A model generated the notes under the pieces. It ran no database searches and was not told the DNA's origin. It saw nothing but the letters and a program-made list of their open reading frames with translations. DNA of 64,000 bases. Origin: Muribaculaceae bacterium. Its GTDB lineage: Bacteria; Bacteroidota; Bacteroidia; Bacteroidales; Muribaculaceae. This document shows positions 46,042-56,906 of this stretch, piece by piece; within the stretch, counting starts at the first letter, position 1, and each line of letters starts with the position of its first letter. The DNA is taken from the NCBI GenBank assembly GCA_028689665.1, contig JAQVCR010000002.1:78570-142569 (forward strand), given 5' to 3'. Made by a program: the position numbers and the translations under genes.

Positions 46042-48288
46042 TTATATTGTTATTCTTAATGTTGCGCCAAAACGAGCTTTGTTTCCGCGTTGAAGAAAGG
46101 CATTGCTCATCGATACGAAATAGAATGTATTATATTTTGTACCGGTGATATTCTCGCCCCATAGTTGCAAAGAAAATTTTTTGTGGGCAAATTTTACTGA
46201 TATGCCAAGCAGGGCATAGAATGGTTGAGCGATTGTATTAGCCTCGTCCCAGTATATTCTGCCAACACCTCGCACGTTTGCGTCGAATATGATATTCTCA
46301 AGCCAGTCGGCATTAATGTCAAGGGTGTAGACAGTGCCTACAAAAAGAGTATTCTGCGGAGCGTAAGGTACATAATTACCTGAGAAGTCGGATTTGCCGT
46401 TATTAAATTCGTTGAATTTGGCATTTGTATAACCGTAGCTGGCATTTAATTCGCAGTGTTTCGTAGGGAGCATCTTAATAGCTATTTCGGCACCAAGGCT
46501 TCTAGATTTTCCTGCATTAGTCATAATGCGTCCTGTGGTTGTGCCATCGGGAAAGACAGTAAGCTGTTGGTTGGTACAGTCGATATAAAAAAGCGAAATG
46601 TCGGTTTGGATTTTACGGTCGAGGCATTCGATGTGTGTTCCCACTTCGTAAGTCCAACTTATTTCGGGCTTATATCCTACAATATCGTCGACATTGTATT
46701 TAGCCGACAGTCCCATAATGCTCATTATCTTCTGTTGCAATACGTCGGAGAACATCTGTGTATTGAATCCACCAGCTTTGTATCCTTTAGAAATCGACAT
46801 AAAAATATTTGAAGGCGATTGCATTGGCAGGTTATATAATACCGAAAATTTAGGCAATATCTGAAGGAATGATTTTGAAAGAGAGCCACTGTCGTCGATT
46901 ATTACGGGGTCGTTGCGGAATACTTCGGCAGACTTGTCGTCGTCGACTTTATATATAGTGTATCCGCTGTCGCAATTGCTATTATATTTAAGGATAGATT
47001 TTTCGTAATCAAATCTTATTCCTGCCGAGAATTTCCAGCGACCTATTTTATAATCAGATTGATGATATGCTGCTATTCCGAAAGACGTATTATTAAAAAT
47101 GCTATTAAGAAGCAACTCGCGCTCGTCCCATCTAATAGGGTAGTTTGGATTTATGTCGTTGCGATTATGCTCGATTAGTTTTTCTATTCCGGCATCAAGA
47201 AAAGTAACAGGCGCATTCATATCAGTGTCTTTATAGAAACCGAATAAGCCACCTAGCCACTTATATTTATTCCCCACTTTTCCTTTAGCAATTAGGTCTT
47301 GAGTCAGCGCATATTCTTTCCGGCTTTGAGTAAGCGTGAAGTAAGGGATAGGAAGGAAGTCTTGGTCGAGAGTCATATTGTCGTCGAGATATTGAAAGCT
47401 AGATATGCTCGACATCTCAATATCTTTAATATTCCAGCGAATTGTCAATCCATCGTTAAAATTATTACGGCGGTAGAAACAAGTGTCGTTATAATTAATT
47501 TCTTTTGTTTCGACATATTCGTATGGGTATCCCCCTTGGCGTGAAATGGAAAATGAGAATGTGTTTTCTACCTTTACTTTTCCCGGATTCCATGAAAGTT
47601 TAATTCTTCCATTGCCGCTATGTTCCCAGTCGCAATTCTCATTATTATATATGTTCTTAAAAAAGCCGTCGGTAGAGTAGTAGGAGCCAAGTATGGAAAA
47701 TCCCAGATTGTCATTAATCTTTGTATAGTAAGACACAGCGGCTTGGTAAGTATTACCGCTAGAGTATTGAGCCAAAATTCGTAGTCCTTGATAATTAAGT
47801 GGCGACAGGGTGTAGATATTTATCAGCCCACCCATAGTGTTGCGCCCAAATAGTGTGCTTTGCGAGCCTCGCAACATCTCAATGCGTGAAATGTCAAGCA
47901 AATTGAAGTCGTAGTTGTCCTTATTTAATATAGGTATATTATCGACATTAAGTCCTACTACCGGCTGGTCTATTCTGGCACCCAGTCCTCTTACATATAT
48001 CGAAGAAGTCATACGCGAGCCATATTCGGGGATATAGAAATTAGGCACGATTTCGCTTATTCCGTTTGTTGAATTTATATTCAGCCGTTCAATATTTTTT
48101 GAAGATAGGGTGGTAGATGAGATAGCTTCGTTTTGAAGATTAGATCCTTGCTTTATTGCAGTGATAGAAACTTCCTTTAGGCTCAATATCGAATCAATTC
48201 TATTGAATTGATTGTCGGTAACCGGAGAAGCAAAAGCGTGGATATTTACTATTGTTGAAAGCACCAAACAGCAATATAATTTCTTCAT
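46042..48288 (-). CDS. TonB-dependent outer-membrane receptor
   Basis: A 748-residue receptor with a signal peptide (MKKLYCCLVLSTIVNIHAFA). The plug domain contains IYVRGLGARIDQPVVGLNVD and ISRIEMLRGSQSTLFGRNTM; the barrel ends in RGNKARFGATLRITI with the usual C-terminal aromatic/hydrophobic strand pattern. It lacks the carboxypeptidase-like extension of SusC proteins, so it belongs to the siderophore/vitamin/metal-complex type rather than the glycan type. The ligand is unknown. Its promoter is well defined just upstream, and the lipoprotein follows. Confidence 0.9.
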   Translation of the reverse strand: MKKLYCCLVLSTIVNIHAFASPVTDNQFNRIDSILSLKEVSITAIKQGSNLQNEAISSTTLSSKNIERLNINSTNGISEIVPNFYIPEYGSRMTSSIYVRGLGARIDQPVVGLNVDNIPILNKDNYDFNLLDISRIEMLRGSQSTLFGRNTMGGLINIYTLSPLNYQGLRILAQYSSGNTYQAAVSYYTKINDNLGFSILGSYYSTDGFFKNIYNNENCDWEHSGNGRIKLSWNPGKVKVENTFSFSISRQGGYPYEYVETKEINYNDTCFYRRNNFNDGLTIRWNIKDIEMSSISSFQYLDDNMTLDQDFLPIPYFTLTQSRKEYALTQDLIAKGKVGNKYKWLGGLFGFYKDTDMNAPVTFLDAGIEKLIEHNRNDINPNYPIRWDERELLLNSIFNNTSFGIAAYHQSDYKIGRWKFSAGIRFDYEKSILKYNSNCDSGYTIYKVDDDKSAEVFRNDPVIIDDSGSLSKSFLQILPKFSVLYNLPMQSPSNIFMSISKGYKAGGFNTQMFSDVLQQKIMSIMGLSAKYNVDDIVGYKPEISWTYEVGTHIECLDRKIQTDISLFYIDCTNQQLTVFPDGTTTGRIMTNAGKSRSLGAEIAIKMLPTKHCELNASYGYTNAKFNEFNNGKSDFSGNYVPYAPQNTLFVGTVYTLDINADWLENIIFDANVRGVGRIYWDEANTIAQPFYALLGISVKFAHKKFSLQLWGENITGTKYNTFYFVSMSNAFLQRGNKARFGATLRITI

Positions 48289-48315
48289 TGTTGACTATCT
48301 AAAATTAAAACGATG

Positions 48316-48346
48316 CAAAGTTACGATGAATAAATAAAAAAGTCAA
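48316..48346 (-). promoter_or_regulatory. Promoter for the TonB receptor operon
   Basis: On the minus strand, TTG (48344-48346) is followed after 20 bases by TAACTTTG (48316-48323). The start codon is 27 bases beyond the -7 box. No Fur-like box was recognised. Confidence 0.65.
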
Positions 48347-48600
48347 TCACTATATGTTGTGATTTTATACCAATAAAAATGGTAAACAGACGTCGTTATC
48401 ATAGGTTTTAGTAATCCGATTTCTATATTGGTAGTGATTATGCACTTTCTATTTTGCAACCTAAATACTATAAGGTGGATTTGCGAAGCAGTAGATGAAT
48501 GGTATTTGTCGCAACGGCAACGCAATTCGTGCGCCGGGAATAAATAGAACAGAAATATAGGAATTATGGCTAAAAAATTGAAAATATATACTATATCAAA
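48347..48600. other. Divergent intergenic region
   Basis: Between the TonB receptor promoter and the nuo promoter. A 60-codon open frame on the minus strand (48343-48525) has no plausible protein character. I see no RNA gene. Confidence 0.4.
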
Positions 48601-48633
48601 TTTGTTAAGTAAGCAAAAGATTTACTATATTTG
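48601..48633 (+). promoter_or_regulatory. Promoter of the nuo-atp operon
   Basis: TTTG (48601-48604) is followed after 21 bases by TATATTTG (48626-48633), a full match to the Bacteroides consensus. Transcription would begin near 48640, leaving an untranslated leader of about 260 bases before nuoA. Confidence 0.7.
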
Positions 48634-48656
48634 CAATGCAAAAAAAAATCGGGGGA

Positions 48657-48682
48657 CCATTGTTTATTTATTTGAATAATGG
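48657..48682 (+). promoter_or_regulatory. Hairpin in the nuo leader
   Basis: CCATTGTT (48657-48664) can pair with AATAATGG (48675-48682), including one G-T pair, with a 10-base loop, about 20 bases into the predicted transcript. It follows a G-run (CGGGGG). A role in leader stability or control is possible but untested. Confidence 0.3.
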
Positions 48683-48903
48683 TTTTCGGTGGTAATTGCT
48701 TTATTATTAATTGATTAATGGCCTTAATCGGCTGTAAAATGCAATTAACGGAAAAAGATTTTATTAGATAAAAGTGCAAAAGAAAATCGAATAATATCAG
48801 CACTAAAGAAATTAATGAGTCGCTAAAAATATAAAAAATATTAATAATATTAATAAATGGCTCATTACTATCGCAGTAGAAATTAATATAGAGTAAATAA
48901 TAT

Positions 48904-49278
48904 ATGGATTTATCAATTTTTGGAATTCAGAGCGTAACTTTGATTGTAGTGGCATTGATCACGGGCGCATTCTTAGTGTTAGCAGCGCTTGTAATAGCAA
49001 AGCTTATTTCGCCTCGCTCATTTACAGTAAAGAAAGCCGAGCCATACGAGTGCGGTATTCCGACACGCGGCGAGTCGATGTTACAATTTAAAGTGGGTTA
49101 CTACTTGTTTGCATTGTTATTCTTAATTTTCGATGTAGAAACAGTATTTTTATTCCCATGGGCTACGATTTGTAGAAGTCTTGGAGAGAATGGACTTACT
49201 GCAGTGCTAGTATTTTTATCAATTTTAGTATTAGGTCTGGCTTATGCTTGGAGGAAAGGAGCATTACAATGGAAGTAA
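48904..49278 (+). CDS. nuoA: NADH-quinone oxidoreductase subunit A
   Basis: A 124-residue membrane protein with three helices. KKAEPYECGIPT (around 42-53) is the conserved NuoA loop near the quinone site, and FLIFDVETVFLFPWA the conserved second helix. It is the first gene of the complex I operon; nuoB starts inside its 3' end, overlapping by 10 bases. Confidence 0.96.
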   Translation: MDLSIFGIQSVTLIVVALITGAFLVLAALVIAKLISPRSFTVKKAEPYECGIPTRGESMLQFKVGYYLFALLFLIFDVETVFLFPWATICRSLGENGLTAVLVFLSILVLGLAYAWRKGALQWK

Positions 49279-49877
49279 AGATTAAAAGCATGAAGTATGA
49301 CGACTTCAACGATAACGAATATATCGAGAAGTTAGTAGCCGAATTAAAGGACGCCGGTACAAATGTAATAGTAGGTAAATTTGATGAACTTATAAATTGG
49401 GGACGCTCTAATTCGCTATGGCCACTTTGTTTTGGAACAAGTTGTTGCGCCATCGAGTTTATGAGTCTTGGAGCCGCAAGATATGATATGGCACGCTTTG
49501 GATTTGAGGTGGCAAGAAATTCGCCACGTCAAGCCGACTATATAATGGTACAAGGCACAATTGTACATCGTATGGCACCCGTTCTACGTCGCTTATATGA
49601 GCAATTGGCAGAGCCAAAATATGTAATAGCATGTGGCGGTTGCGCAGTCTCAGGTGGTCCATTTAAGAATTCATATTGTGTATTGCCGGGAGTAGATAAG
49701 ATATTACCTGTCGATGTGTATATCCCGGGTTGTCCTCCACGCCCCGAAGCTATGTTCTATGGCTTGATGCAATTGCAACGCAAAATCAAAGTAGAAAAAT
49801 TCTTTGGCGGAGCGAATCGACAAGAAAAGACAAAAGAATTTTTTGCCGAACATCCCGAAATGGAAAATCAGATATAA
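49269..49877 (+). CDS. nuoB: NADH-quinone oxidoreductase subunit B
   Basis: 202 residues from the ATG at 49269, which overlaps the nuoA stop and follows an AGGAAAGGAG purine run. The four Cys ligands of cluster N2 are present: the adjacent pair in GTSCCAIEF, CGGCAVSGG, and IPGCPPRPE. NuoB passes electrons from the Fe-S chain to quinone. Tight overlap with nuoA implies coupled translation. Confidence 0.96.
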   Translation: MEVKIKSMKYDDFNDNEYIEKLVAELKDAGTNVIVGKFDELINWGRSNSLWPLCFGTSCCAIEFMSLGAARYDMARFGFEVARNSPRQADYIMVQGTIVHRMAPVLRRLYEQLAEPKYVIACGGCAVSGGPFKNSYCVLPGVDKILPVDVYIPGCPPRPEAMFYGLMQLQRKIKVEKFFGGANRQEKTKEFFAEHPEMENQI

Positions 49878-49909
49878 TGTAGTGCTAATTTAAACAGATA
49901 TTAGAAATA

Positions 49910-51544
49910 ATGACAAATATACAAGACAAAATTGGCAAAATATGCCCTTCAGCACAATTTGAAGAGGGTGATATATTGCTTGTGATTGTACCCGATACAG
50001 ATTGGCATTCATTAGCATTGGCTTTAAGAGATGACGCTGATTTACATTTCGACTATTTGAGTGCTTTGATAGGAATGGACTGGAAAGACTCAATGGGCTG
50101 TATCTATTATTTAAATAATACAGCAACGCAAGAGATGATTTCGGTTAAAGTAATCACAACCGATCGAGAAAATCCTATGCTTCACAGTGTTAGCGATATA
50201 TGGAAAGTAGCCATATTCCAAGAACGCGAAGTATTTGATATGTATGGCATTAAATTTATTAACCACCCAGATATGCGTAGAATGTTTTTACGCAACGATT
50301 GGGTAGGCTATCCATTACGCAAAGATTATGATGCTAATCCTGAACTTAATCCAATACGTCTTACCGATGAGGAGAATGAAGACGATACATTCTCGATAGT
50401 AGAAGATGAGAAAGGCAATATAAAAGAGGTTAAAAGTAAGGTATTCGGCGACGAAGAATATATAGTGAATATCGGGCCACAACACCCATCAACTCACGGT
50501 GTGATGCGGTTCCGTACATCTGTAGATGGTGAAACTGTTAAAAAAGTAGACGTAGTATCGGGCTATATACACAGAGGAATAGAAAAAATGTGTGAAAGCA
50601 TGAGCTATCCGCAGACATTGATGTTCCCCGATCGTATGGACTATATGAGCGCACATCAAAATCGCCACTGCTTGTGTATGTGTATCGAGAAAGCACTAGG
50701 AATAGAAGTACCTCGCCGTGCGCAAGTAATTCGTGTAATGATGGATGAATTGATGCGTATATCTTCGCACTTGCTTTCTTATGGCTGTACTACAATGGAT
50801 ATGGGAGCAACAACAGCATTCTTCTATGGCTTCCGTGAACGAGAGAAAGTGCTTGATATATTCGACAAGACTTGTGGCGCACGTATGTCGTTACATTATA
50901 ATGTAATAGGTGGAGTGTGTGCCGATCTACATCCCGATTTTGCCAAAGACGTTAAAGAGCTTTGCAAAATATTACCAAGCCGCCTAAAAGAATATCACAA
51001 ATTATATACAGGTAATGTCATTGCACAGAACCGTATGAAGAAAGTAGGTGTACTCAGCCATGAAGATGCAGTAAATTATGCAATCACAGGGCCCTCGGGA
51101 CGTGCATCGGGCTTCTCATGCGACTGTCGAAAGAAACACCCATACTCGATATATAACGAATTAGACTTTGAAGAAGTAATAGACAACGAAGCTCATGGAG
51201 ATTCATTTACACGCTACTTACTACGTCTAAAGGAAATAGAGCAAAGTGTGAAAATATTAGAGCAACTAGTAGATAATATTCCAGAAGGAGAAATATGTGC
51301 AAAAGTGCCTAAATTGATAAAATTGCCGGCAGGACATTGGTATCAACAAGTAGAGGCAAGCCGTGGAACATTTGGAGTATATATTGAGAGTATCGGCGAG
51401 AAGACACCATTCAGAATGCACTTCCAAAGCCCATGTTTCAATCTAGTAGGTGTGATGGATTTGTGTTGTCGAAATCACATGATAGCCGATTTGATAACTA
51501 TCGGTGCAACATTAGACTTTGTAATCCCTGATATTGACCGATAA
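49910..51544 (+). CDS. nuoCD: NADH-quinone oxidoreductase fused subunits C and D
   Basis: A 544-residue fusion. Residues 1-145 are NuoC-like (LIGMDWKD, VFDMYGIKFINHPDMRRM, WVGYPLRKDYD); an acidic linker follows (DEENEDDTFSIVEDEKGN, about 148-170); NuoD begins near 182 with NIGPQHPSTHGVMRF, which lines the quinone pocket, and ends with VMDLCCRNHMIADLI...IPDIDR. The fusion is usual in Bacteroidota. The next gene is nuoH, so nuoE, F and G (NADH-oxidising module) are absent from their usual place. Confidence 0.96.
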   Translation: MTNIQDKIGKICPSAQFEEGDILLVIVPDTDWHSLALALRDDADLHFDYLSALIGMDWKDSMGCIYYLNNTATQEMISVKVITTDRENPMLHSVSDIWKVAIFQEREVFDMYGIKFINHPDMRRMFLRNDWVGYPLRKDYDANPELNPIRLTDEENEDDTFSIVEDEKGNIKEVKSKVFGDEEYIVNIGPQHPSTHGVMRFRTSVDGETVKKVDVVSGYIHRGIEKMCESMSYPQTLMFPDRMDYMSAHQNRHCLCMCIEKALGIEVPRRAQVIRVMMDELMRISSHLLSYGCTTMDMGATTAFFYGFREREKVLDIFDKTCGARMSLHYNVIGGVCADLHPDFAKDVKELCKILPSRLKEYHKLYTGNVIAQNRMKKVGVLSHEDAVNYAITGPSGRASGFSCDCRKKHPYSIYNELDFEEVIDNEAHGDSFTRYLLRLKEIEQSVKILEQLVDNIPEGEICAKVPKLIKLPAGHWYQQVEASRGTFGVYIESIGEKTPFRMHFQSPCFNLVGVMDLCCRNHMIADLITIGATLDFVIPDIDR

Positions 51545-51576
51545 TAATATAGTAATTAGATAAATAATCAAGAAAT

Positions 51577-52656
51577 ATGTTTGACTTTGGAATAGTTACG
51601 AATTGGATTGACAGCTGGCTTGAGAGCGTTATGCCACAATGGGCTGCAACTACAATAGAATGTGTTTTAGTAGGTGTAGCGTTACTTTTGGTGTATGCTT
51701 TGTTGGCTTTGTTCTATATATTATATGAGCGTAAACTTTGTGCATGGTTTCAGTGCCGTTTAGGTCCCAACCGTGTAGGCCCGTGGGGCTTGTTGCAAGT
51801 GTTTGCCGATATGTTCAAGATATTAATTAAAGAGCTAATTGCAATAAAGGGAACCGATAAATTCCTATTTGCTCTTGCTCCTTATCTAGTGATAATAGCA
51901 TCAATGCTAGTCTTTGTTAACTTGCCGTGGGGTAATGGACTACAACTAGCCGACTTAAACATTGGTGTGTTCTTTATGATAGCGGCATCGTCTATCGGGG
52001 TGTTAGGAATCTTACTAGCCGGCTGGGCTAGCAATAGCAAATACACATTAATCGGAGCAATGCGTAGTGGCGCACAAATGATAAGCTATGAGCTATCAAT
52101 AGGCTTGTCAATATTGACAATTGTGCTATTATCAGGCACAATGAGCGTGAGCGAAATTGTAGCATTACAAGCAAATGGAGGTTGGTTTCTTTTCCGAGGC
52201 CATATACCTGCAGTAATAGCATTTGTGATATATCTAATAGCAGCAACCGCTGAGACAAACCGTGGTCCATTCGACTTGCCTGAGGCAGAGCATGAATTGA
52301 CCGCAGGATACCATACCGAATATTCGGGAATTCATTTCGGATTTTTCTATTTAGCTGAATATCTTAATTTGTTTATCGTTTCGGGAATCGCTTCATTGCT
52401 ATTCTTAGGCGGTTGGCAACCATTTAATATTGCAGGCTTAGATATGTTTAATGAAGTAATGAATTATATACCATCTATTGTATGGTTTTTACTGAAAGCA
52501 TTCTTTATTTCATTTGTTATTATTTGGTTCAAATGGTCGTTTCCACGTGTACGTATCGACCAAATGCTAGCTTTGGAATGGAAATATCTTATGCCAATAG
52601 GATTATTTAATTTAGTCTTAATGGCATTGGTGGTAGTTTTAGGATGGCACTTCTAA
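51577..52656 (+). CDS. nuoH: NADH-quinone oxidoreductase subunit H
   Basis: A 359-residue membrane subunit with eight helices. Conserved loops include [20 protein letters not shown] near residue 50, [21 protein letters not shown] near 225, and [14 protein letters not shown] near 320. It connects the peripheral arm to the proton pumps and lines the quinone entrance. Instead of nuoI, the next gene 42 bases downstream is atpD. Confidence 0.96.
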   Translation: MFDFGIVTNWIDSWLESVMPQWAATTIECVLVGVALLLVYALLALFYILYERKLCAWFQCRLGPNRVGPWGLLQVFADMFKILIKELIAIKGTDKFLFALAPYLVIIASMLVFVNLPWGNGLQLADLNIGVFFMIAASSIGVLGILLAGWASNSKYTLIGAMRSGAQMISYELSIGLSILTIVLLSGTMSVSEIVALQANGGWFLFRGHIPAVIAFVIYLIAATAETNRGPFDLPEAEHELTAGYHTEYSGIHFGFFYLAEYLNLFIVSGIASLLFLGGWQPFNIAGLDMFNEVMNYIPSIVWFLLKAFFISFVIIWFKWSFPRVRIDQMLALEWKYLMPIGLFNLVLMALVVVLGWHF

Positions 52657-52659
52657 TGA

Positions 52660-54204
<1,545 letters not shown>

Positions 54205-54221
54205 TTATAAATGTGAGTATT

Positions 54222-54455
54222 ATGACACTAAAAATAATATCGGCTGCAAAAGTAGAGTTTTCAGGTAAGGTGGAATTAGTAATGCTACCCGGAGTAGAAG
54301 GACTATTTACAATATTAGAAAACCACGCCTCTTTAATTTCGGCATTAACAGCCGGAAATATAGAATATGTAGAGAATGGCAAGCGCAACACAATAGCAAT
54401 AGCCGGCGGAATCGTAGATGTTGATAATAATGTAGTGTCGGTGTGCTTATATTAA
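54222..54455 (+). CDS. atpC: F1Fo ATP synthase subunit epsilon, short form
   Basis: 77 residues from the ATG at 54222; a GTG three codons upstream is possible. It comprises only the N-terminal beta-sandwich (GKVELVMLPGVEGLFTILENH, ending near NVVSVCLY). The C-terminal helical hairpin that inhibits ATP hydrolysis in many bacteria is absent, making it about 60 residues shorter than the E. coli protein. Short epsilon subunits are known in Bacteroidota, so this is not a truncation artefact. It keeps the rotor contact role. Confidence 0.9.
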   Translation: MTLKIISAAKVEFSGKVELVMLPGVEGLFTILENHASLISALTAGNIEYVENGKRNTIAIAGGIVDVDNNVVSVCLY

Positions 54456-54467
54456 TCAAGAGAAAAA

Positions 54468-55559
54468 ATGAAAAAGTTACTCACCATATTATCTATCCTT
54501 TTAGTAATTCTTATTGCACCTGCCACGGTAAGTGCAAATGAAGGCAATGAAGGAGGGAAAATAAATCCTAAGGAGATAATTTTCGATCACCTTGGCGACC
54601 ACTATGGTTGGGAAGTGCCATTTATGCACTCTGTGCGTATTCCGTTGCCGGTAATTGTGAAAGACAAAGAAGGAAGCTGGCACATATTTAGCTCATCAAG
54701 ATTGATGCACGATGCCGAATATGAAGGCTTTGCCATAGCAAAAGACGGACAATATGCAAAAAAGATTGTACAGATAAGCACGCAACCCGATGGCACAAAG
54801 ACAGAGTATCGGCCGTTGGATTTATCAATCACCAAGAACGTAATGGCGTTGATAATCTCGGCGTTAGTAGTAATGCTATGTGCATTCAGTGTCTTGAGAT
54901 GGTATAAAAAGCACAATATGAAAGCTCCACATAAGGCTACAGCAATGCTCGAAGTAGTAGTGGAATTTGTATATTATGGAGTTATACGTCCCACATTAGG
55001 AGCTAAAGCACATCGCTTTGCACCATATCTACTCACCGTGTTTTTCTTTATATTGGTTATGAACCTACTAGGATTGATAGTAATCTTTCCGGGAGGAGCA
55101 AATCTTACAGGAAACATTGCAGTAACGATGGTTCTCGCAGTGTGTACGTTTATAGTAACCAATTTATTCGGGACAAAGCATTATTGGAAAGACATATTCT
55201 GGCCTGATGTTCCATTATGGTTAAAATTTCCAATTCCAATTATGCCCGTAATAGAGATATTCGGAATGTTCACCAAGCCGGCGGCATTGATGGTACGTCT
55301 ATTTGCAAATATGATGGGAGGGCATATGATTGTGATAACATTGACCCTTTTGATCTTTATCTTTGCAGCATTCGGAGTAGCAGTAACAGGAATTTCAACA
55401 GTATTATCGGTAGCGTTCTCATTATTTATGTTATTGCTTGATACACTGGTAAGTTTTATTCAAGCATACGTGTTTACAATGCTGTCAACGCTATTTATAT
55501 CACTAGCCCAAGAAGAAGGGCATCATGAAGAGAAAACAGAAAAATTAGAAACTAAATAA
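54468..55559 (+). CDS. atpB: F1Fo ATP synthase subunit a
   Basis: A 363-residue subunit with a long N-terminal extension that starts with a signal-like helix (KLLTILSILLVILIAPATVSA) followed by about 100 polar residues on the periplasmic side. The membrane part contains LMVRLFANMMGGH, whose Arg is the essential channel residue. Subunit a carries protons to the c-ring. The extension, usual in this phylum, makes it about 90 residues longer than E. coli AtpB. Confidence 0.93.
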   Translation: MKKLLTILSILLVILIAPATVSANEGNEGGKINPKEIIFDHLGDHYGWEVPFMHSVRIPLPVIVKDKEGSWHIFSSSRLMHDAEYEGFAIAKDGQYAKKIVQISTQPDGTKTEYRPLDLSITKNVMALIISALVVMLCAFSVLRWYKKHNMKAPHKATAMLEVVVEFVYYGVIRPTLGAKAHRFAPYLLTVFFFILVMNLLGLIVIFPGGANLTGNIAVTMVLAVCTFIVTNLFGTKHYWKDIFWPDVPLWLKFPIPIMPVIEIFGMFTKPAALMVRLFANMMGGHMIVITLTLLIFIFAAFGVAVTGISTVLSVAFSLFMLLLDTLVSFIQAYVFTMLSTLFISLAQEEGHHEEKTEKLETK

Positions 55560-55591
55560 ACAAAATATTAACATTTAAAACTAAAAAGACT

Positions 55592-55837
55592 ATGTTAGGA
55601 ATGATTTTGGCAGAAGTATCAGCACTTACAGCAGTAGGAGCTTGTATAGGAGCAGCAATTGCAGCAATCGCAGCCGGTATCGGCATTGGTAAGATTGGCT
55701 CATCGGCAATGGAAGCCATTGCACGTCAACCTGAATCAACAGGCGATATACGTAGTAATATGATTGTAATTGCCGCCTTAGTAGAAGGTGTGGCTTTGTT
55801 TGCGGTAATCGTGTGCATATTATCATTATTCCTCTAA
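55592..55837 (+). CDS. atpE: F1Fo ATP synthase subunit c
   Basis: An 81-residue two-helix protein. The ion-binding residue is Glu65 in AALVEGVALF; the polar loop is ARQPESTGDIRSN. Sodium-type c subunits carry Gln in helix 1 and Ser/Thr after the Glu; here those positions are Ile and Gly, so proton coupling is predicted. Confidence 0.95.
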   Translation: MLGMILAEVSALTAVGACIGAAIAAIAAGIGIGKIGSSAMEAIARQPESTGDIRSNMIVIAALVEGVALFAVIVCILSLFL

Positions 55838-55854
55838 TTTTATAAATTAAGGAT

Positions 55855-56352
55855 ATGGAATTGTTCACGCCCGATTTTGGCTTGATATTTTGGATGTTTG
55901 TTGTCTTTGCATTACTCCTCTTTCTATTAGGGAAGTTTGCATGGCCTGTAATTGTGAAGAGTCTCGAAGAACGTGCCGATTTTATCGACAAGGGTGTAGA
56001 GTATGCTCAGAACGCAAAAGAGCAACTTGACAATGCAAAGTCAGAGGCAGCCAAATATATCCAAGAAGCCCAAAAACAGCAAGCAGAAATATTGCGTGAC
56101 GCAGCAAAGATGAAGACTCAGCTAATTGAAGAGGCAAAAGATGCCGCTTCAAAAGAAGCAAAGAAAGTAATGGATGCTGCAAAATTGTCGATAGAACAAT
56201 CGCGCAAAGAAGCAGAATTGCAATTCCGTAACGAAGTAAGTAATTTTGCTCTAAATATCGCAGAGAAAGTAATGCGACAGAATATGAAGAGCGAAAGTGC
56301 ACAATCGGAATTAGTCAATAAACTTATTGACGAGGTAGAAGCTAATAATTAA
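55855..56352 (+). CDS. atpF: F1Fo ATP synthase subunit b
   Basis: A 165-residue peripheral stalk subunit: one N-terminal membrane helix (FGLIFWMFVVFALLLFLLGKF), then a long charged coiled coil rich in Ala/Lys/Glu (QNAKEQLDNAKSEAAKYIQE). It holds the alpha/beta head still against the rotor. It sits 17 bases after atpE and 5 before atpH. Confidence 0.95.
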   Translation: MELFTPDFGLIFWMFVVFALLLFLLGKFAWPVIVKSLEERADFIDKGVEYAQNAKEQLDNAKSEAAKYIQEAQKQQAEILRDAAKMKTQLIEEAKDAASKEAKKVMDAAKLSIEQSRKEAELQFRNEVSNFALNIAEKVMRQNMKSESAQSELVNKLIDEVEANN

Positions 56353-56357
56353 AAATT

Positions 56358-56897
56358 ATGAACGAAGGACTAATCCCCAACCGATATGCAAAGGCACTAT
56401 ATAAATATGCCGAAGGATCGGGAGCTACCAAGCAGGTGTATGAGCAGATGAAACAACTATCTGAGAGCTTTGTAAACGCCAAAGCATTGCAGACAGCTGT
56501 CGAAAATCCTTATTTGCACGTAGCCGATAAGGAAACAGTGCTACTCACTGCTTCAGGCGCACAGAAAGGAAGTTGCGTGGATAAGTTCATACTAATGATT
56601 ATCAAGAACAATCGCGTCAACTATGTAAGAAGTATGGCTATCGCTTATCAAGATATTTATAGGAAAAACAACTTAATCTCCAAGGTAGAAATTTCTACCT
56701 CTGGAGAGCTAAGTGAGCTAGAAATATCGAAGATAAAGCAATTAGTAGAGAAATATGAGAGTGGCAAAACGTTAGAATTCAGCCACAACGTAGATACGAA
56801 TTTAATAGGTGGCTTCACCGTTAAAATCGACTCTAAGATGCTTGATGCTTCTATAAAGAATGAATTAAAGAAATTGCGTTTAAAACTCCTAAGTTAG
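56358..56897 (+). CDS. atpH: F1Fo ATP synthase subunit delta
   Basis: A 179-residue subunit with the N-terminal helical bundle (IPNRYAKALYKYAEGSG) and the C-terminal IGGFTVKID segment typical of delta/OSCP. It links the b stalk to the alpha subunits. Gaps to its neighbours are 5 and 9 bases. Confidence 0.94.
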   Translation: MNEGLIPNRYAKALYKYAEGSGATKQVYEQMKQLSESFVNAKALQTAVENPYLHVADKETVLLTASGAQKGSCVDKFILMIIKNNRVNYVRSMAIAYQDIYRKNNLISKVEISTSGELSELEISKIKQLVEKYESGKTLEFSHNVDTNLIGGFTVKIDSKMLDASIKNELKKLRLKLLS

Positions 56898-56906
56898 AAT
56901 AGAGAG

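Noticed and set aside
48480-48545. Possible tRNA or small RNA gene with higher G+C
   Set aside because: I could not fold it into a cloverleaf or find a terminator after it.
48343-48803. Minus-strand frames of 60 and 70 codons in the nuo upstream region
   Set aside because: They overlap the predicted promoters, have biased composition and show no protein character.
55592-55837. Sodium-dependent c subunit
   Set aside because: The Gln in helix 1 and the Ser/Thr after the ion-binding Glu are Ile and Gly, which fits proton coupling.
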